Source of the DNA: Chryseobacterium endalhagicum
GTDB lineage: Bacteria; Bacteroidota; Bacteroidia; Flavobacteriales; Weeksellaceae
Direction: 5' to 3'
DNA length: 64,000 nt
NCBI RefSeq assembly: GCF_016745235.1
Contig: NZ_JAELVM010000001.1
Location: 509,856-573,855, forward strand
Positions 1-7,866 of this stretch are shown here, one piece after another (positions within the stretch are counted from its first letter, which is position 1; every line of letters begins with the position of its first letter). The position numbers were made by a program, and so were the translations under genes. The notes under the pieces are model-generated. The model saw only the letters and a list, made by a program, of their open reading frames with translations, was not told the origin of the DNA and ran no database searches.

Positions 1-958
1 CGATCAGATGATCAAATCAAAACTGAGTCTTAAAGAAAAAGAAAAACTGAGCAAAGTATCATTATCAGGATATATCAGTTCTTATGCAGACGAAGATAAG
101 TCAGGGGAGAAGGTAGCTGTACTGTATGCCTCAGGAGGAATTAACAATGGTGATGGGTACAACGAGATCTATTCTGAAAAATACATTAAATACATCAAAG
201 ATCTTCAGAATGATGATAAAGTAAAGGCTGTGGTTTTCAGAATCAATTCGCCGGGAGGAAGTGCCAATGCTTCAGATGAAATTTTATTCGAACTTCAGCA
301 GCTGAAAAAGAAAAAGCCTCTCGTGGTTTCTTTCGGAGACTATGCCGCTTCAGGAGGATATTATATCGCAATGGCTGCTGACAAGATCTACTCGGAGCCT
401 AATACGCTTACAGGATCTATCGGGGTTTTCGGAGTGATTCCTTATTATAAAGATATAGCGAACAAAAACGGGATCCGTTCAGATATTGTTGCTACCAATG
501 CCAATTCCCAGTATTATTCTCCTTTAAACGGGGTTACGCCTTACGGAGTAAACCTGATCACGAGAAGTGTAGAAGGAACGTATAAAAGATTTGTGCATTT
601 TGTAACTCAAAACAGAAAACAGACTTTCGAGCAGATCGACAGTGTAGGAGGAGGAAGAGTATGGAGCGGTGTCCGTGCCAAGCAGATTGGTCTTGTAGAC
701 GAATTGGGAACACTGAATGATGCGATAAAATTTGCCGCTCAGAAAGCAGGTTTAAAATCTTATCATATTTCTTCTTATCCTAAGAGAATGACACCATTTG
801 AACAGATCTTCAAAGATCTTAATGAAGAGGATATTTCTGCAAGAATCATTAAAAATAAGATAGGAAAATCCAATTATGAAATCCTTCAGCAGATCACGAA
901 TGAAAAACTGCAGTCTGAAGTGAAAATGGAAATGCCTTACCAGATTAAAATCGACTAA
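1..958 (+). CDS. sppA: Signal peptide peptidase SppA, C-terminal part (5' end outside the window)
   Basis: Membrane-bound serine protease of the SppA/S49 family, which digests signal peptides left in the membrane after secretion. The frame is open to the window edge, so the true start lies upstream. About 316 residues are visible, against roughly 580-600 for a full-length double-domain SppA, so this is the C-terminal half. The nucleophile region is clear: a YAASGGYYIA segment near residue 115 of the visible part, followed by the PNTLTGSIGVFG strand typical of S49 enzymes. The catalytic Lys of this family sits in the N-terminal repeat, which is missing here. The gene ends just before a strong hairpin terminator shared with the convergent small membrane protein. 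Family assignment is secure. Confidence 0.93.
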   Translation, partial: DQMIKSKLSLKEKEKLSKVSLSGYISSYADEDKSGEKVAVLYASGGINNGDGYNEIYSEKYIKYIKDLQNDDKVKAVVFRINSPGGSANASDEILFELQQLKKKKPLVVSFGDYAASGGYYIAMAADKIYSEPNTLTGSIGVFGVIPYYKDIANKNGIRSDIVATNANSQYYSPLNGVTPYGVNLITRSVEGTYKRFVHFVTQNRKQTFEQIDSVGGGRVWSGVRAKQIGLVDELGTLNDAIKFAAQKAGLKSYHISSYPKRMTPFEQIFKDLNEEDISARIIKNKIGKSNYEILQQITNEKLQSEVKMEMPYQIKID

Positions 959-977
959 ACTAAATTATATTGTACAG

Positions 978-1020
978 AAAATCCCGGGTCTGAATTTCAG
1001 ATCCGGGATTTTATTTTTTT
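978..1020. terminator. Bidirectional intrinsic terminator between sppA and the GlsB-type gene
   Basis: Inverted repeat with arms AAAATCCCGG (978-987) and CCGGGATTTT (1003-1012). The pairing continues inward through GTCTGA/TCAGAT and is followed by a T-run on the plus strand, with an A-run in the left arm serving the minus strand. It lies between two converging genes. Confidence 0.85.
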
Positions 1021-1035
1021 TAATTACCTGTAAGT

Positions 1036-1296
1036 TTAGCTTTTCTTTGTCGCCATTCCGTAGATCCAGAGAACAATCAATGCGCCTCCGATAGCCAGGA
1101 TCCAGCTTCTTGGATTCCAGAACGAAGTAACATCTCCCCAGTGCAGGACGTAAACTCCAATAGCACCGCCTACGAATGCTCCAATAATTCCCAGAATAAT
1201 AGTGATCAGCCATCCGCCTCCCTGGTTACCAGGCATGATCATTTTTGCGATAGCTCCAGCCAGCAGTCCGAATATAATCCATGTTAAAATTCCCAT
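1036..1296 (-). CDS. GlsB/YeaQ/YmgE-family small membrane protein
   Basis: An 86-residue hydrophobic protein with three predicted membrane segments: about residues 2-18, 30-50 and 65-82. The Gly-rich GLLAGAIAKMIMPG and GIIGAFVGGAIG motifs define the transglycosylase-associated/GlsB family. Members sit in the inner membrane and are often induced by general stress; their molecular function is not established. The gene is monocistronic, ends at the shared terminator with sppA, and lies upstream of ftsY on the opposite side. Length is normal for the family. Assignment by motif is confident; the role is family knowledge only. Confidence 0.85.
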   Translation of the reverse strand: MGILTWIIFGLLAGAIAKMIMPGNQGGGWLITIILGIIGAFVGGAIGVYVLHWGDVTSFWNPRSWILAIGGALIVLWIYGMATKKS

Positions 1297-1363
1297 AGTT
1301 GCAATTTTTTTAAGTTAATATGTATTGATGTTTTTGCTAAGTTAAGGGAAAACATGATATGAA

Positions 1364-2317
1364 TCATCTTTTCTTGAAGAATGAGTCAACAAATTCCGTA
1401 CCATTGAAAAGCTGAAGGTCCTGCATTTTCTCGCCTACACCTATGTATTTTACCGGAATCTGGAACTGGTCTGATATACCTATAACAACACCGCCTTTGG
1501 CTGTTCCGTCCAGTTTTGTTACGGCAAGTGCATTCACTTCAGTAGCGGCTGTAAACTGTTTCGCCTGCTCAAATGCATTCTGTCCTGTAGAACCGTCAAG
1601 AACCAGAAGAATCTCATGAGGTGCATCAGGAATTACCTTCTGCATTACTCTTTTGATCTTGGAAAGTTCGTTCATCAGGTTGATCTTATTGTGAAGTCTT
1701 CCTGCGGTATCAATGATCACTACATCTGCATTTTGGGCTACAGCACTCTGTACGGTATCAAAAGCTACGGAGGCAGGATCGGAACCCATTTCCTGCTTAA
1801 CGATAGGAACGCCCACTCTTTCGCTCCAGATGGTCAGCTGGTCTACTGCTGCCGCCCGGAAGGTATCTCCTGCTCCCAGAACTACCTTTTTGCCTTCAGT
1901 CTTAAACTGGTGAGCCAGTTTACCGATTGTTGTTGTTTTTCCTACACCGTTTACGCCTACAACCATGATTACATAAGGCTTCTTACTGGCATCAATATTT
2001 CCGGTACCTGCATGAGGATTTTCAAGAAGCAATCCTGAGATTTCTTCGCGGAGGATATTATCAAGTTCACCTACCCCTACATATTTATCACGGGCAACAC
2101 GTTCTTCAATTCTTTCTATGATTTTGATGGTCGTGGATGCGCCTACGTCAGATGCAATCAGTATTTCCTCAAGGTTATCCAGTACTTCATCGTCTACTTT
2201 GCTTTTACCGACTACGGCCTTCGTCATTTTTTCAAAGAAACCCTGGCTGGATTTTTCCAGACCTTTGTCTAATGTCTCTTTTTCTTCTTTTTTGAAAATA
2301 TTTTTAAACCAACTCAT
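1364..2317 (-). CDS. ftsY: Signal recognition particle receptor FtsY
   Basis: SRP GTPase that docks SRP-ribosome complexes at the inner membrane for co-translational insertion. The short charged N-terminus (MSWFKNIFKK, Lys/Glu-rich) replaces the long acidic A domain of enterobacterial FtsY. An N-domain helical bundle follows (about 25-100), then the NG GTPase core. Visible motifs are GVNGVGKTTT (G1, residues 121-130), GAGDTFRAAAVDQL, DTAGRLHNK (G3) and TKLDGTAKGG (G4). Length of 317 is normal for Bacteroidota. It lies downstream of the rpmB-rpmG-DUF4295 group, a conserved order in this phylum, but a RidA-like gene intervenes here. Confidence 0.97.
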   Translation of the reverse strand: MSWFKNIFKKEEKETLDKGLEKSSQGFFEKMTKAVVGKSKVDDEVLDNLEEILIASDVGASTTIKIIERIEERVARDKYVGVGELDNILREEISGLLLENPHAGTGNIDASKKPYVIMVVGVNGVGKTTTIGKLAHQFKTEGKKVVLGAGDTFRAAAVDQLTIWSERVGVPIVKQEMGSDPASVAFDTVQSAVAQNADVVIIDTAGRLHNKINLMNELSKIKRVMQKVIPDAPHEILLVLDGSTGQNAFEQAKQFTAATEVNALAVTKLDGTAKGGVVIGISDQFQIPVKYIGVGEKMQDLQLFNGTEFVDSFFKKR

Positions 2318-2326
2318 AGTTCATTC

Positions 2327-2794
2327 TTATTTGTTTTTTATAACTGCCGTGGCTTCCACTTCTATAAGGACATCGTCTCTGAAAAGACGGCTTACTTCCA
2401 CAAGGCTGCTCACGGGAGGATTTTGAAGGTTGATGTGTAAGTCACGGATTTTTCTAAAGTCCGGTGTTTTGGATATATCAGTAATAAAGATTCCCAGTTT
2501 TATAATATCCTTTCCCGTAGCTCCGTATTCTTTCAGGATGTTTTCAATATTTTTAAAAACCTGCTCAGTCTGCGTTTCAACGTCGTTTCCTACGAGATTA
2601 CCGGCAGCATCCAGCGGAACCTGGCCGGACAGAAGAATCATTTTGGAAGATCCGCAATCAATGCTTGTTGATTGTGAAAGTCCTTTGATGGTAAAAACTT
2701 CCGCCGAGTTTTTGTATGCTATAGGGCTCATCTTTTTCTGACTGAATGAAAATAGAAAAAATTCTGTGAAAACCAGGATAAGAATCTTTTTCAT
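2327..2794 (-). CDS. Exported RidA/YjgF-family protein
   Basis: RidA-fold protein. The start at 2794 is preferred over an upstream in-frame start because it gives MKKILILVFTEFFLFSFSQ, a convincing signal peptide; the mature part would be about 135 residues, the normal RidA size. The core shows the ILLSGQVPLDAAGNLVG segment and a C-terminal LVEVSRLF...IEVEATAV segment. Canonical RidA has an Arg just before the (S)xVEV strand for imine/enamine deamination; here the aligned residues read PPVSSLVEV, so that Arg appears to be Ser. I infer an envelope-located, non-canonical Rid protein rather than the cytosolic 2-aminoacrylate deaminase. It lies 9 bp upstream of ftsY and after a terminator following DUF4295. 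Confidence 0.82.
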   Translation of the reverse strand: MKKILILVFTEFFLFSFSQKKMSPIAYKNSAEVFTIKGLSQSTSIDCGSSKMILLSGQVPLDAAGNLVGNDVETQTEQVFKNIENILKEYGATGKDIIKLGIFITDISKTPDFRKIRDLHINLQNPPVSSLVEVSRLFRDDVLIEVEATAVIKNK

Positions 2795-2840
2795 ATACAG
2801 GATATTTAATTGATTAATAATCTGGTGAACAAAGATAACA

Positions 2841-2871
2841 AAAAAACTACCCAAAATATGAGTAGTTTTTT
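2841..2871. terminator. Intrinsic terminator between DUF4295 gene and the RidA-like gene
   Basis: Perfect inverted repeat with arms AAAAAACTAC (2841-2850) and GTAGTTTTTT (2862-2871). The A-rich left arm supplies a U-run for minus-strand transcripts leaving the ribosomal protein genes. It implies that ridA-ftsY has its own promoter or depends on read-through. Confidence 0.7.
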
Positions 2872-2892
2872 ATATTGTAAATAAAGTGGAGA

Positions 2893-3045
2893 TTATTTCT
2901 TCAAATAACCGTCTACTTCGTCTGCATTCATTACTTTTTCTTCGAAAACGTAAGCACCTGACTTAGATGACTTAACCATTTTCACAACTTTAGTCATTTT
3001 CTTTGACTGACCGCTTTGTAGGGTTGCTACTACTTTCTTTGCCAT
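2893..3045 (-). CDS. DUF4295 family protein (50 aa)
   Basis: A 50-codon gene starting MAKKVVATLQSGQ and ending DGYLKK. It is rich in Lys and Val. Small DUF4295 proteins occur almost only in Bacteroidota, directly after rpmG, and this gene lies 20 bp downstream of rpmG on the same strand. Basic composition and the ribosomal neighbours suggest a ribosome-associated protein, but no function is established to my knowledge. Position, length and composition all match the family. The stop codon falls 22 bp before a terminator. Confidence 0.88.
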   Translation of the reverse strand: MAKKVVATLQSGQSKKMTKVVKMVKSSKSGAYVFEEKVMNADEVDGYLKK

Positions 3046-3065
3046 GGTAAATTATATTTTATAAA

Positions 3066-3248
3066 TTACTTGATTTCTTTGTGAACTGTAACTTTCTTAA
3101 GAACAGGATTGAATTTTTTCAATTCCAATCTCTCAGTAGTGTTCTTTTTATTTTTAGTAGAAATGTATCTAGACATTCCTGGCATTCCGCTCTCTTTGTG
3201 CTCTGTACATTCAAGGATTACTTGAACTCTGTTTCCTTTTTTTGCCAT
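3066..3248 (-). CDS. rpmG: 50S ribosomal protein L33
   Basis: A 60-residue basic protein of the large subunit. [18 protein letters not shown] and the later [11 protein letters not shown] and [10 protein letters not shown] segments are typical L33. The zinc-binding Cys pairs seen in some L33 proteins are absent (only one Cys), so this is a zinc-independent C-minus form. It lies 6 bp downstream of rpmB and is followed by the DUF4295 gene, a common order in Bacteroidota. Confidence 0.96.
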   Translation of the reverse strand: MAKKGNRVQVILECTEHKESGMPGMSRYISTKNKKNTTERLELKKFNPVLKKVTVHKEIK

Positions 3249-3254
3249 GATTTA

Positions 3255-3497
3255 TTAATTCTTTTTAATCAATCCGTTTCTAGTAGCTCTTTCAATAGCT
3301 TCCTCGATTCCAATCTTGTTAATCACTCTCAATCCATGAGCTGATACTTTCAGTGTTACGTGCTTATCCTGCTCCGGAAGGTAAAACTTCTTCTCTAATA
3401 AGTTAATTTCAAAACGACGCTTCGTTTTGTTATTAGCGTGAGAAACGTTGTTACCAACCATTGCACGCTTTCCTGTTATTTGGCAAATTCTTGACAT
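3255..3497 (-). CDS. rpmB: 50S ribosomal protein L28
   Basis: An 80-residue large-subunit protein. The start [29 protein letters not shown] is diagnostic of L28, and the [13 protein letters not shown] segment matches the C-terminal part. It is the first gene of the rpmB-rpmG-DUF4295 operon, with a good promoter 37-68 bp upstream. Length is normal. Confidence 0.97.
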   Translation of the reverse strand: MSRICQITGKRAMVGNNVSHANNKTKRRFEINLLEKKFYLPEQDKHVTLKVSAHGLRVINKIGIEEAIERATRNGLIKKN

Positions 3498-3533
3498 ATC
3501 TCGATGTTCTTATTTGTATAATATTTGAGAGTG

Positions 3534-3565
3534 CAAAATAACGAAGAATTTTTTAGATAGACAAA
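3534..3565 (-). promoter_or_regulatory. Promoter of the rpmB operon
   Basis: On the minus strand, TTTG (3565-3562), a 20-bp spacer, then TTATTTTG (3541-3534). This fits the Bacteroidota TTTG / TAnnTTTG pattern with one mismatch in the -7 box. It sits 37 bp upstream of the rpmB start. Confidence 0.5.
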
Positions 3566-3701
3566 TCTTTTGGAAAATATTTGAAAATAACTAGCTGATT
3601 AATAATCATGATTTTAAAATAAAAGAAATCCCGAAACACGCTCAGGCAGGTGACTGATATATTTCATGTAGACTTTCTTTTAAAAGAATATCCGAATGCT
3701 T

Positions 3702-3709
3702 TACCTTTG
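3702..3709 (+). promoter_or_regulatory. -7 box upstream of the secreted VCBS-repeat gene
   Basis: TACCTTTG matches the TAnnTTTG box exactly, 28 bp before the chosen ATG at 3737. No good TTTG box is visible at the -33 distance. Confidence 0.45.
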
Positions 3710-3736
3710 TTTTTAATTAATCTAAATAAAAATAGA

Positions 3737-5449
3737 ATGAAGAGGATTTGTATTCTTTTATCCATGCTTCCTGTTGGGCTTATGGCGCAGGATTTCACAG
3801 AAGTCCAGACCGGAATGAAAAATTTCTACTACGGATCGGCTCATGCAGCGGATATGGACGGTGACGGAAAGCAGGATGTAGTGATCAACGGAGCTATAGA
3901 TACAGATGGTGATGGAAGCGCAGACACTTCTTTTAATGAAGTATACAAAAATAACGGAACTTCTCTGGTGCCTTATGCGGACCTGGGAATAGATGCGACC
4001 CATCTGGGGGATATTAAATTCATGGATTTTAATAATGACGGTCTTCTGGATATTATTTCAACAGGGCTGAGTTATAATGATATCGTTAATTATAAGCACT
4101 ACAGATTCCGGAATACAGGAACAGGTTTCATGAAAGAAGCTGATCTTCCGGGAAAAATCTACGGATCTCTGGAAGCTTTTGACTTTAATAATGATGGTAA
4201 AACAGATTATGCCATCAACGGAACACAATATGTAGACGGAGTAGGGTTTCTGAATAATCTTGATTTTTACAGAAATACAGGAACCGATTTTGAAATCTTT
4301 AAAGGCTGGCAGCCGGGAACCCAGAACGGGAGCTTTAAGTTTGTGGATCTTAATAATGACAATCTTCTGGATCTTGTTATTCTGGGGGTAGCTCAGGGTG
4401 ATGTTCCGGTGGGTAAAGTCTATCTGAACCAGGCAGGAACATTGACGCTTTCGCAGGATCTTACTGCTTTGACGAGCGGGAAAATAGATTTTGCCGATTT
4501 CAATGCGGACGGTTATCAGGATATTGTGATCTCAGGCCAGGATGATAATTATACAGGTTACTTAGCCGTACTGATGAATGATGGAACAGGAAACCTGACC
4601 GAACAGAGAATCAATATTCCGGAAATTGCGGATTCATCTGTTGCTGCAGGTGATGTGAATAATGACGGCTACTATGATTTCATTGTTTCTGGGAATGATG
4701 AAAATACCAATGCGGTTGTAAAAACTTTTTTATATAATCCTGCAAATCAGAATCTTACTGAAAATATACCTACAGGGCTGCATACTTTAGGAGGTCCGGG
4801 TTTTGTGAATCTACTTGACTTTGACAATGACCACCGTCTGGATGTTTTATTGGCCGGATTTGATTGGGCAGATCCGGGCATACCTTCACTTACCAAAATT
4901 TTCAAAAATACTTCTACGGAAGTTAATCTGAAACCTGTACCTCCTGCAGTCCTTAATGTCACAAAAACCGGAAACCGCTTTACCTTCTCATGGATTGGAG
5001 CTTCCGATGATAAAACACCAACGAATGCACTCCGCTATGAAATTAAAGTTGGCTCTACGCCGGGAGCAGCCAATCTCGCAAAATATATTGTAACAACGCC
5101 TTCGTGGTTCCTGGATCTGGATCCTTCCATTCAGAATGTGTACTGGAGCGTAAGATCAATAGATGCTGCAAAAGTATTCTCTGACGCTTCTGTTCAGAAT
5201 ACATTGGGAGCCCGTGATGTAAAGGTCAACAGCAAGATTTCAATTTATCCGAATCCTGCCTCTGAAAAAGTATTCATTAAAGGAGATAAGGTTTCAGAAG
5301 CTGAAATGTATGCCATGGATGGTAAAAAACTGAATATTGTCTTAAATAATGACCAGTCCATCAAAGTGTCTCATCTTCCGAAAGGAATTTATCTGCTAAA
5401 ACTGAAAATTAAAAACGAAATAACCACTCAGAAACTAATGATTAAATAA
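3737..5449 (+). CDS. T9SS-secreted VCBS/FG-GAP repeat protein
   Basis: Secreted beta-propeller-type protein of 570 residues. I chose the ATG at 3737, not the in-frame one at 3650, because it gives MKRICILLSMLPVGLMAQ, a clear signal peptide, and follows a TAnnTTTG box. The body has at least seven Ca-binding-like FG-GAP motifs: DMDGDGKQDVVING, DFNNDGLLDI, DFNNDGKTDYAING, DLNNDNLLDL, DFNADGYQDIVISG, DVNNDGYYDFIVSG and DFDNDHRLDVLLAG. A fibronectin-III-like segment follows (PPAVLNVTKTGNRFTFSW). The C-terminal 70 residues form a type A sorting domain (ISIYPNPASE...LPKGIYLLKLK...QKLMIK). The product should be exported by T9SS and attached to or released from the surface. The ligand is unknown. Confidence 0.9.
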   Translation: MKRICILLSMLPVGLMAQDFTEVQTGMKNFYYGSAHAADMDGDGKQDVVINGAIDTDGDGSADTSFNEVYKNNGTSLVPYADLGIDATHLGDIKFMDFNNDGLLDIISTGLSYNDIVNYKHYRFRNTGTGFMKEADLPGKIYGSLEAFDFNNDGKTDYAINGTQYVDGVGFLNNLDFYRNTGTDFEIFKGWQPGTQNGSFKFVDLNNDNLLDLVILGVAQGDVPVGKVYLNQAGTLTLSQDLTALTSGKIDFADFNADGYQDIVISGQDDNYTGYLAVLMNDGTGNLTEQRINIPEIADSSVAAGDVNNDGYYDFIVSGNDENTNAVVKTFLYNPANQNLTENIPTGLHTLGGPGFVNLLDFDNDHRLDVLLAGFDWADPGIPSLTKIFKNTSTEVNLKPVPPAVLNVTKTGNRFTFSWIGASDDKTPTNALRYEIKVGSTPGAANLAKYIVTTPSWFLDLDPSIQNVYWSVRSIDAAKVFSDASVQNTLGARDVKVNSKISIYPNPASEKVFIKGDKVSEAEMYAMDGKKLNIVLNNDQSIKVSHLPKGIYLLKLKIKNEITTQKLMIK

Positions 5450-5472
5450 ATTTGAATTGTTCTATTAGTAAG

Positions 5473-5500
5473 AAAAGCCAGCCGTCCAGCTGGCTTTTTG
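5473..5500 (+). terminator. Intrinsic terminator after the VCBS-repeat gene
   Basis: Arms AAAAGCCAGC (5473-5482) and GCTGGCTTTT (5489-5498) with a 6-nt loop and a following T-run, 24 bp after the stop codon. Confidence 0.88.
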
Positions 5501-5545
5501 TTGAATGTATTTTTTGTGCGCTTTGTTTAAATCCTGGTGTTTCGT

Positions 5546-5700
5546 AAATAAGTGAAACGCCTTTGTTTATCTTAATTTAAAGGAATAAAAAATCAAGTCT
5601 TTGTTTTTCCTTGTGTTTAATAATCGCAAGGATAAACAAAGTTTTTGAAGTGAAAATTTTAATAGAGATAAACAAAGGCATTTCATTTAAAAAAGTAAAA
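5546..5700 (+). repeat. Dispersed repeat family A, copy 1 (modules M1, M2a, M2b)
   Basis: Three modules recur elsewhere in the window without mismatch. M1 (29 bp, 5546-5574, core GTGAAACGCCTTTGTTTATC) also occurs at 39981-40009 (inverted) and 40836-40864. M2a (29 bp, 5618-5646, core CGCAAGGATAAACAAAG) recurs inverted at 40086-40114. M2b (30 bp, 5666-5695, core AACAAAGGCATTTCATTT) recurs inverted at 40033-40062. M1 and M2b are near reverse complements of each other, so a transcript could fold into a long imperfect hairpin. No open frame is evident. Confidence 0.85.
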
Positions 5701-5875
5701 CAATGATCAGCTAATCAATATTGTTTTGAAAATGTGCAGCAGTAAAACTTAGAATTGCCACAGCTAAAAATCTTTGATTTTTTTAAAACTTATGTGAACT
5801 TCTTCTTCATACAGCCTCTAACTTCAAAATAACTTAAGTATTTAAAAAAAACTTTTGAGACTTTTGTGGTTATGA

Positions 5876-6045
5876 TTTTTTATGCCCACGGATGCCACGG
5901 ATTTTCACAGATGATTGTGTTTATTTGTGAAGATTATTCGTGCTGTTTGTGGTTAAAAGAATTGAAGTGGGAGGGGGCTTCGAGAGCCTCAGCCCCCATA
6001 AATATTTGTCATCAAAATGATCGTCGTAATGAAGTAAGTATCCTC
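5876..6045 (+). repeat. Dispersed repeat family B, copy 1, with GC-rich hairpin
   Basis: The left part carries a 30-bp word (5901-5930, containing CACAGATGATTGTGTTTATT) that is repeated exactly at 6114-6143. The right part contains a hairpin with arms GGGGGCT (5973-5979) and AGCCCCC (5991-5997), followed by AAATATTTGTC. The whole unit recurs in inverted orientation at about 30245-30385, where the 25-bp hairpin is an exact reverse complement. The element lies in the gap between the convergent VCBS-repeat gene and lnt. The rest of 5450-6176 holds only AT-rich sequence and family A. Confidence 0.85.
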
Positions 6046-6088
6046 TAAAGGGAGGTGAGGCACCCGAAGCTCCCTTTGTTGTTATGAA

Positions 6089-6165
6089 TTTTTTTTCACC
6101 ACAGATGCCACAGATTTTCACAGATGATTGTGTTTATTTGTGAAAATCATTCGTGTTATTTGTGT
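6089..6165 (+). repeat. Dispersed repeat family B, copy 2 (left part only)
   Basis: Contains the same 30-bp word as 5901-5930 (here 6114-6143) preceded by CACCACAGATGCCACAG and followed by a TTCGTGTTATTTGTG stretch resembling the first copy. It lacks the GC-rich hairpin. It ends about 10 bp before the stop codon of lnt. Confidence 0.8.
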
Positions 6166-6176
6166 TTAATAACCTG

Positions 6177-7811
6177 CTATGCCTTTTTGATCTTATGTCT
6201 GAATTTTTCAATTAAAAAGTAGAACAGTAAAAATCCTAAAGCAAAATAGGAAAATCTTGTTAAAAGGTCTCCTGTTCTGGTATAGAACGTCATGGTTTCA
6301 TAAAGATTCACTTTCGCGAATAAGGTGGTTTTGTCACCGTAGAAAGTATCGGCTTCTATTTCTCCTTTGGCATTGATATGGGCAGAGATTCCGCTGTTCG
6401 CAGCACGGGCAATTTCTCTTCTGGTTTCGATGGCTCTCAGCCTTGCGTAAGATAAAAGCTGTCTGTGGCCTTCTGTAACGCCCCACCAAGAGTCATTGGT
6501 CATGATACCGAAGAAGTTGGCTCCTTTTTTCACGTAATCGGTGGTGAATTCTCCGTAGATGCTTTCGTAACAGATGATAGGCGCCATTCTTCCTTTATTG
6601 TAAGGGTTAGAGAATGATTTTCTTTCCTTATCAATACCTAAGGAAGCTACCGTTCCGCCCAGATTAAGCATGGCATCACCCAGAAGAGGTTTTAAAACAC
6701 TCATATAAGGGAAGATTTCCACACCCGGAACGAGTTTTCCTTTGTGATAGACCTGAACCTTCTGCTGCGGCGCAATCTGAATTGCGGTATTATAGCTTTC
6801 CACCCAAAGATCAGGATTAAGCTGGTAGGCTTCTTTTGGCTTCTCTTCCTGGTTTTTATAGAAACGGTGCGAAGAAATTCCGGTGGCAAAAACGGCTCCC
6901 GGATGTTGGGTTAAAAACTCTTTTATATTATTTAAAAGAAGACTCTTTTCGAAAGCGGTTTCGGAGATGGATCCTCTTCCCGGAAGTGCGGTTTCCGGAG
7001 CCATATAATAATCGATTTTCCCTTTTGAATTGTTTTCTGCTAAAGCTAGCAGGTCTTTTTCAATGGTCAGGCTGTCCTTTGAATACTTTTCAGCGTAAGG
7101 ATCAAGCTCCGGCTGCAGCATCAGTACGTTGACCTGTCCGGAAGGCTTTTCATCAAAATTATTGTATTTGACCAACGAAATAATCATCGGAAGAATAATT
7201 AAACCGGCCACGATGGAAATATTTCTGATCAGGTCTTTTCGTTTTCTCCCGGCTTCCCAGGTTCTTATGGTGTAGAAAATTAAAACATTGATTACCAGGA
7301 TCCAGAAGCTTCCGCCCGTGGCTCCCAGGGTGTCATACCATTGTATTAATTTAGGATAATCTGAAAATACATTTCCTAAATTCAGCCAAGGCCAGGTAAG
7401 TTCCCAGTTCAGGTGGAATTTTTCAAAACTCATCCAGATCGCTACTAGGAATCCCAATCCCCAATAGGTTCCCTGTGCATTTTTGTACCAGTGATAGCAT
7501 TGGAAAACCAGTGAATACAAAAAGGAATTCACAAGGACCGGAAATACCACAGCCATCATAGAATGGCTTCCATCCGGGTTTTTTGAGCCGTACAGCCAGC
7601 CTGTCGTTACAATATTCCAGATCACAAAACAAAGGTAGGATAGCCCGAAAACCATCCAGCTTTTTCTTTTGTATGCAGAAAATTTTGAGATTCCGTGTTC
7701 CATCATCAATAAAGGAACAAGGGCAAAAAATATAAAGAACGGAACTCCGTAAGTAGGCCACGAGACAGACAGCAGCATCGCTGAAATGAGCGTAAGTAAA
7801 ACGTATTTCAT
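6177..7811 (-). CDS. lnt: Apolipoprotein N-acyltransferase
   Basis: Inner-membrane enzyme that transfers an acyl chain from phospholipid to the N-terminal Cys of apolipoproteins, the last step of lipoprotein maturation. The 544 residues contain several N-terminal membrane helices (about 5-180 and 200-215), a periplasmic nitrilase-like domain (about 225-510) and a C-terminal helix. The nitrilase triad is visible: Glu273 in APETALPG, Lys357 in YHKGKLVPG and Cys414 in IICYESIYGEF. Length is normal. It is divergent from vanZ across a 55-bp gap holding two face-to-face -7 boxes. The many lipoproteins in this window are its likely substrates. Confidence 0.95.
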   Translation of the reverse strand: MKYVLLTLISAMLLSVSWPTYGVPFFIFFALVPLLMMEHGISKFSAYKRKSWMVFGLSYLCFVIWNIVTTGWLYGSKNPDGSHSMMAVVFPVLVNSFLYSLVFQCYHWYKNAQGTYWGLGFLVAIWMSFEKFHLNWELTWPWLNLGNVFSDYPKLIQWYDTLGATGGSFWILVINVLIFYTIRTWEAGRKRKDLIRNISIVAGLIILPMIISLVKYNNFDEKPSGQVNVLMLQPELDPYAEKYSKDSLTIEKDLLALAENNSKGKIDYYMAPETALPGRGSISETAFEKSLLLNNIKEFLTQHPGAVFATGISSHRFYKNQEEKPKEAYQLNPDLWVESYNTAIQIAPQQKVQVYHKGKLVPGVEIFPYMSVLKPLLGDAMLNLGGTVASLGIDKERKSFSNPYNKGRMAPIICYESIYGEFTTDYVKKGANFFGIMTNDSWWGVTEGHRQLLSYARLRAIETRREIARAANSGISAHINAKGEIEADTFYGDKTTLFAKVNLYETMTFYTRTGDLLTRFSYFALGFLLFYFLIEKFRHKIKKA

Positions 7812-7828
7812 TAAATTAATTTAACACA

Positions 7829-7836
7829 CAAATTTA
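7829..7836 (-). promoter_or_regulatory. -7 box of lnt
   Basis: TAAATTTG on the minus strand is an exact TAnnTTTG match, 17 bp upstream of the lnt start. It implies a leader of roughly 13 nt. No clear -33 TTTG box. Confidence 0.5.
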
Positions 7837-7852
7837 ATGTTTTTGAAATGAA

Positions 7853-7860
7853 TAAATTTG
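7853..7860 (+). promoter_or_regulatory. -7 box of vanZ, with an almost leaderless start
   Basis: TAAATTTG is an exact TAnnTTTG match ending 6 bp before the ATG at 7867. If the -7 spacing holds, transcription would start within a few nucleotides of the start codon. Confidence 0.5.
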
Positions 7861-7866
7861 CACCTA

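Noticed and set aside
5866..6121. Open frames of about 60 codons across repeat family B (5866-6048 +, 5921-6121 -)
   Set aside because: They are made of the repeat words and the hairpin itself, and neither product resembles a protein family.
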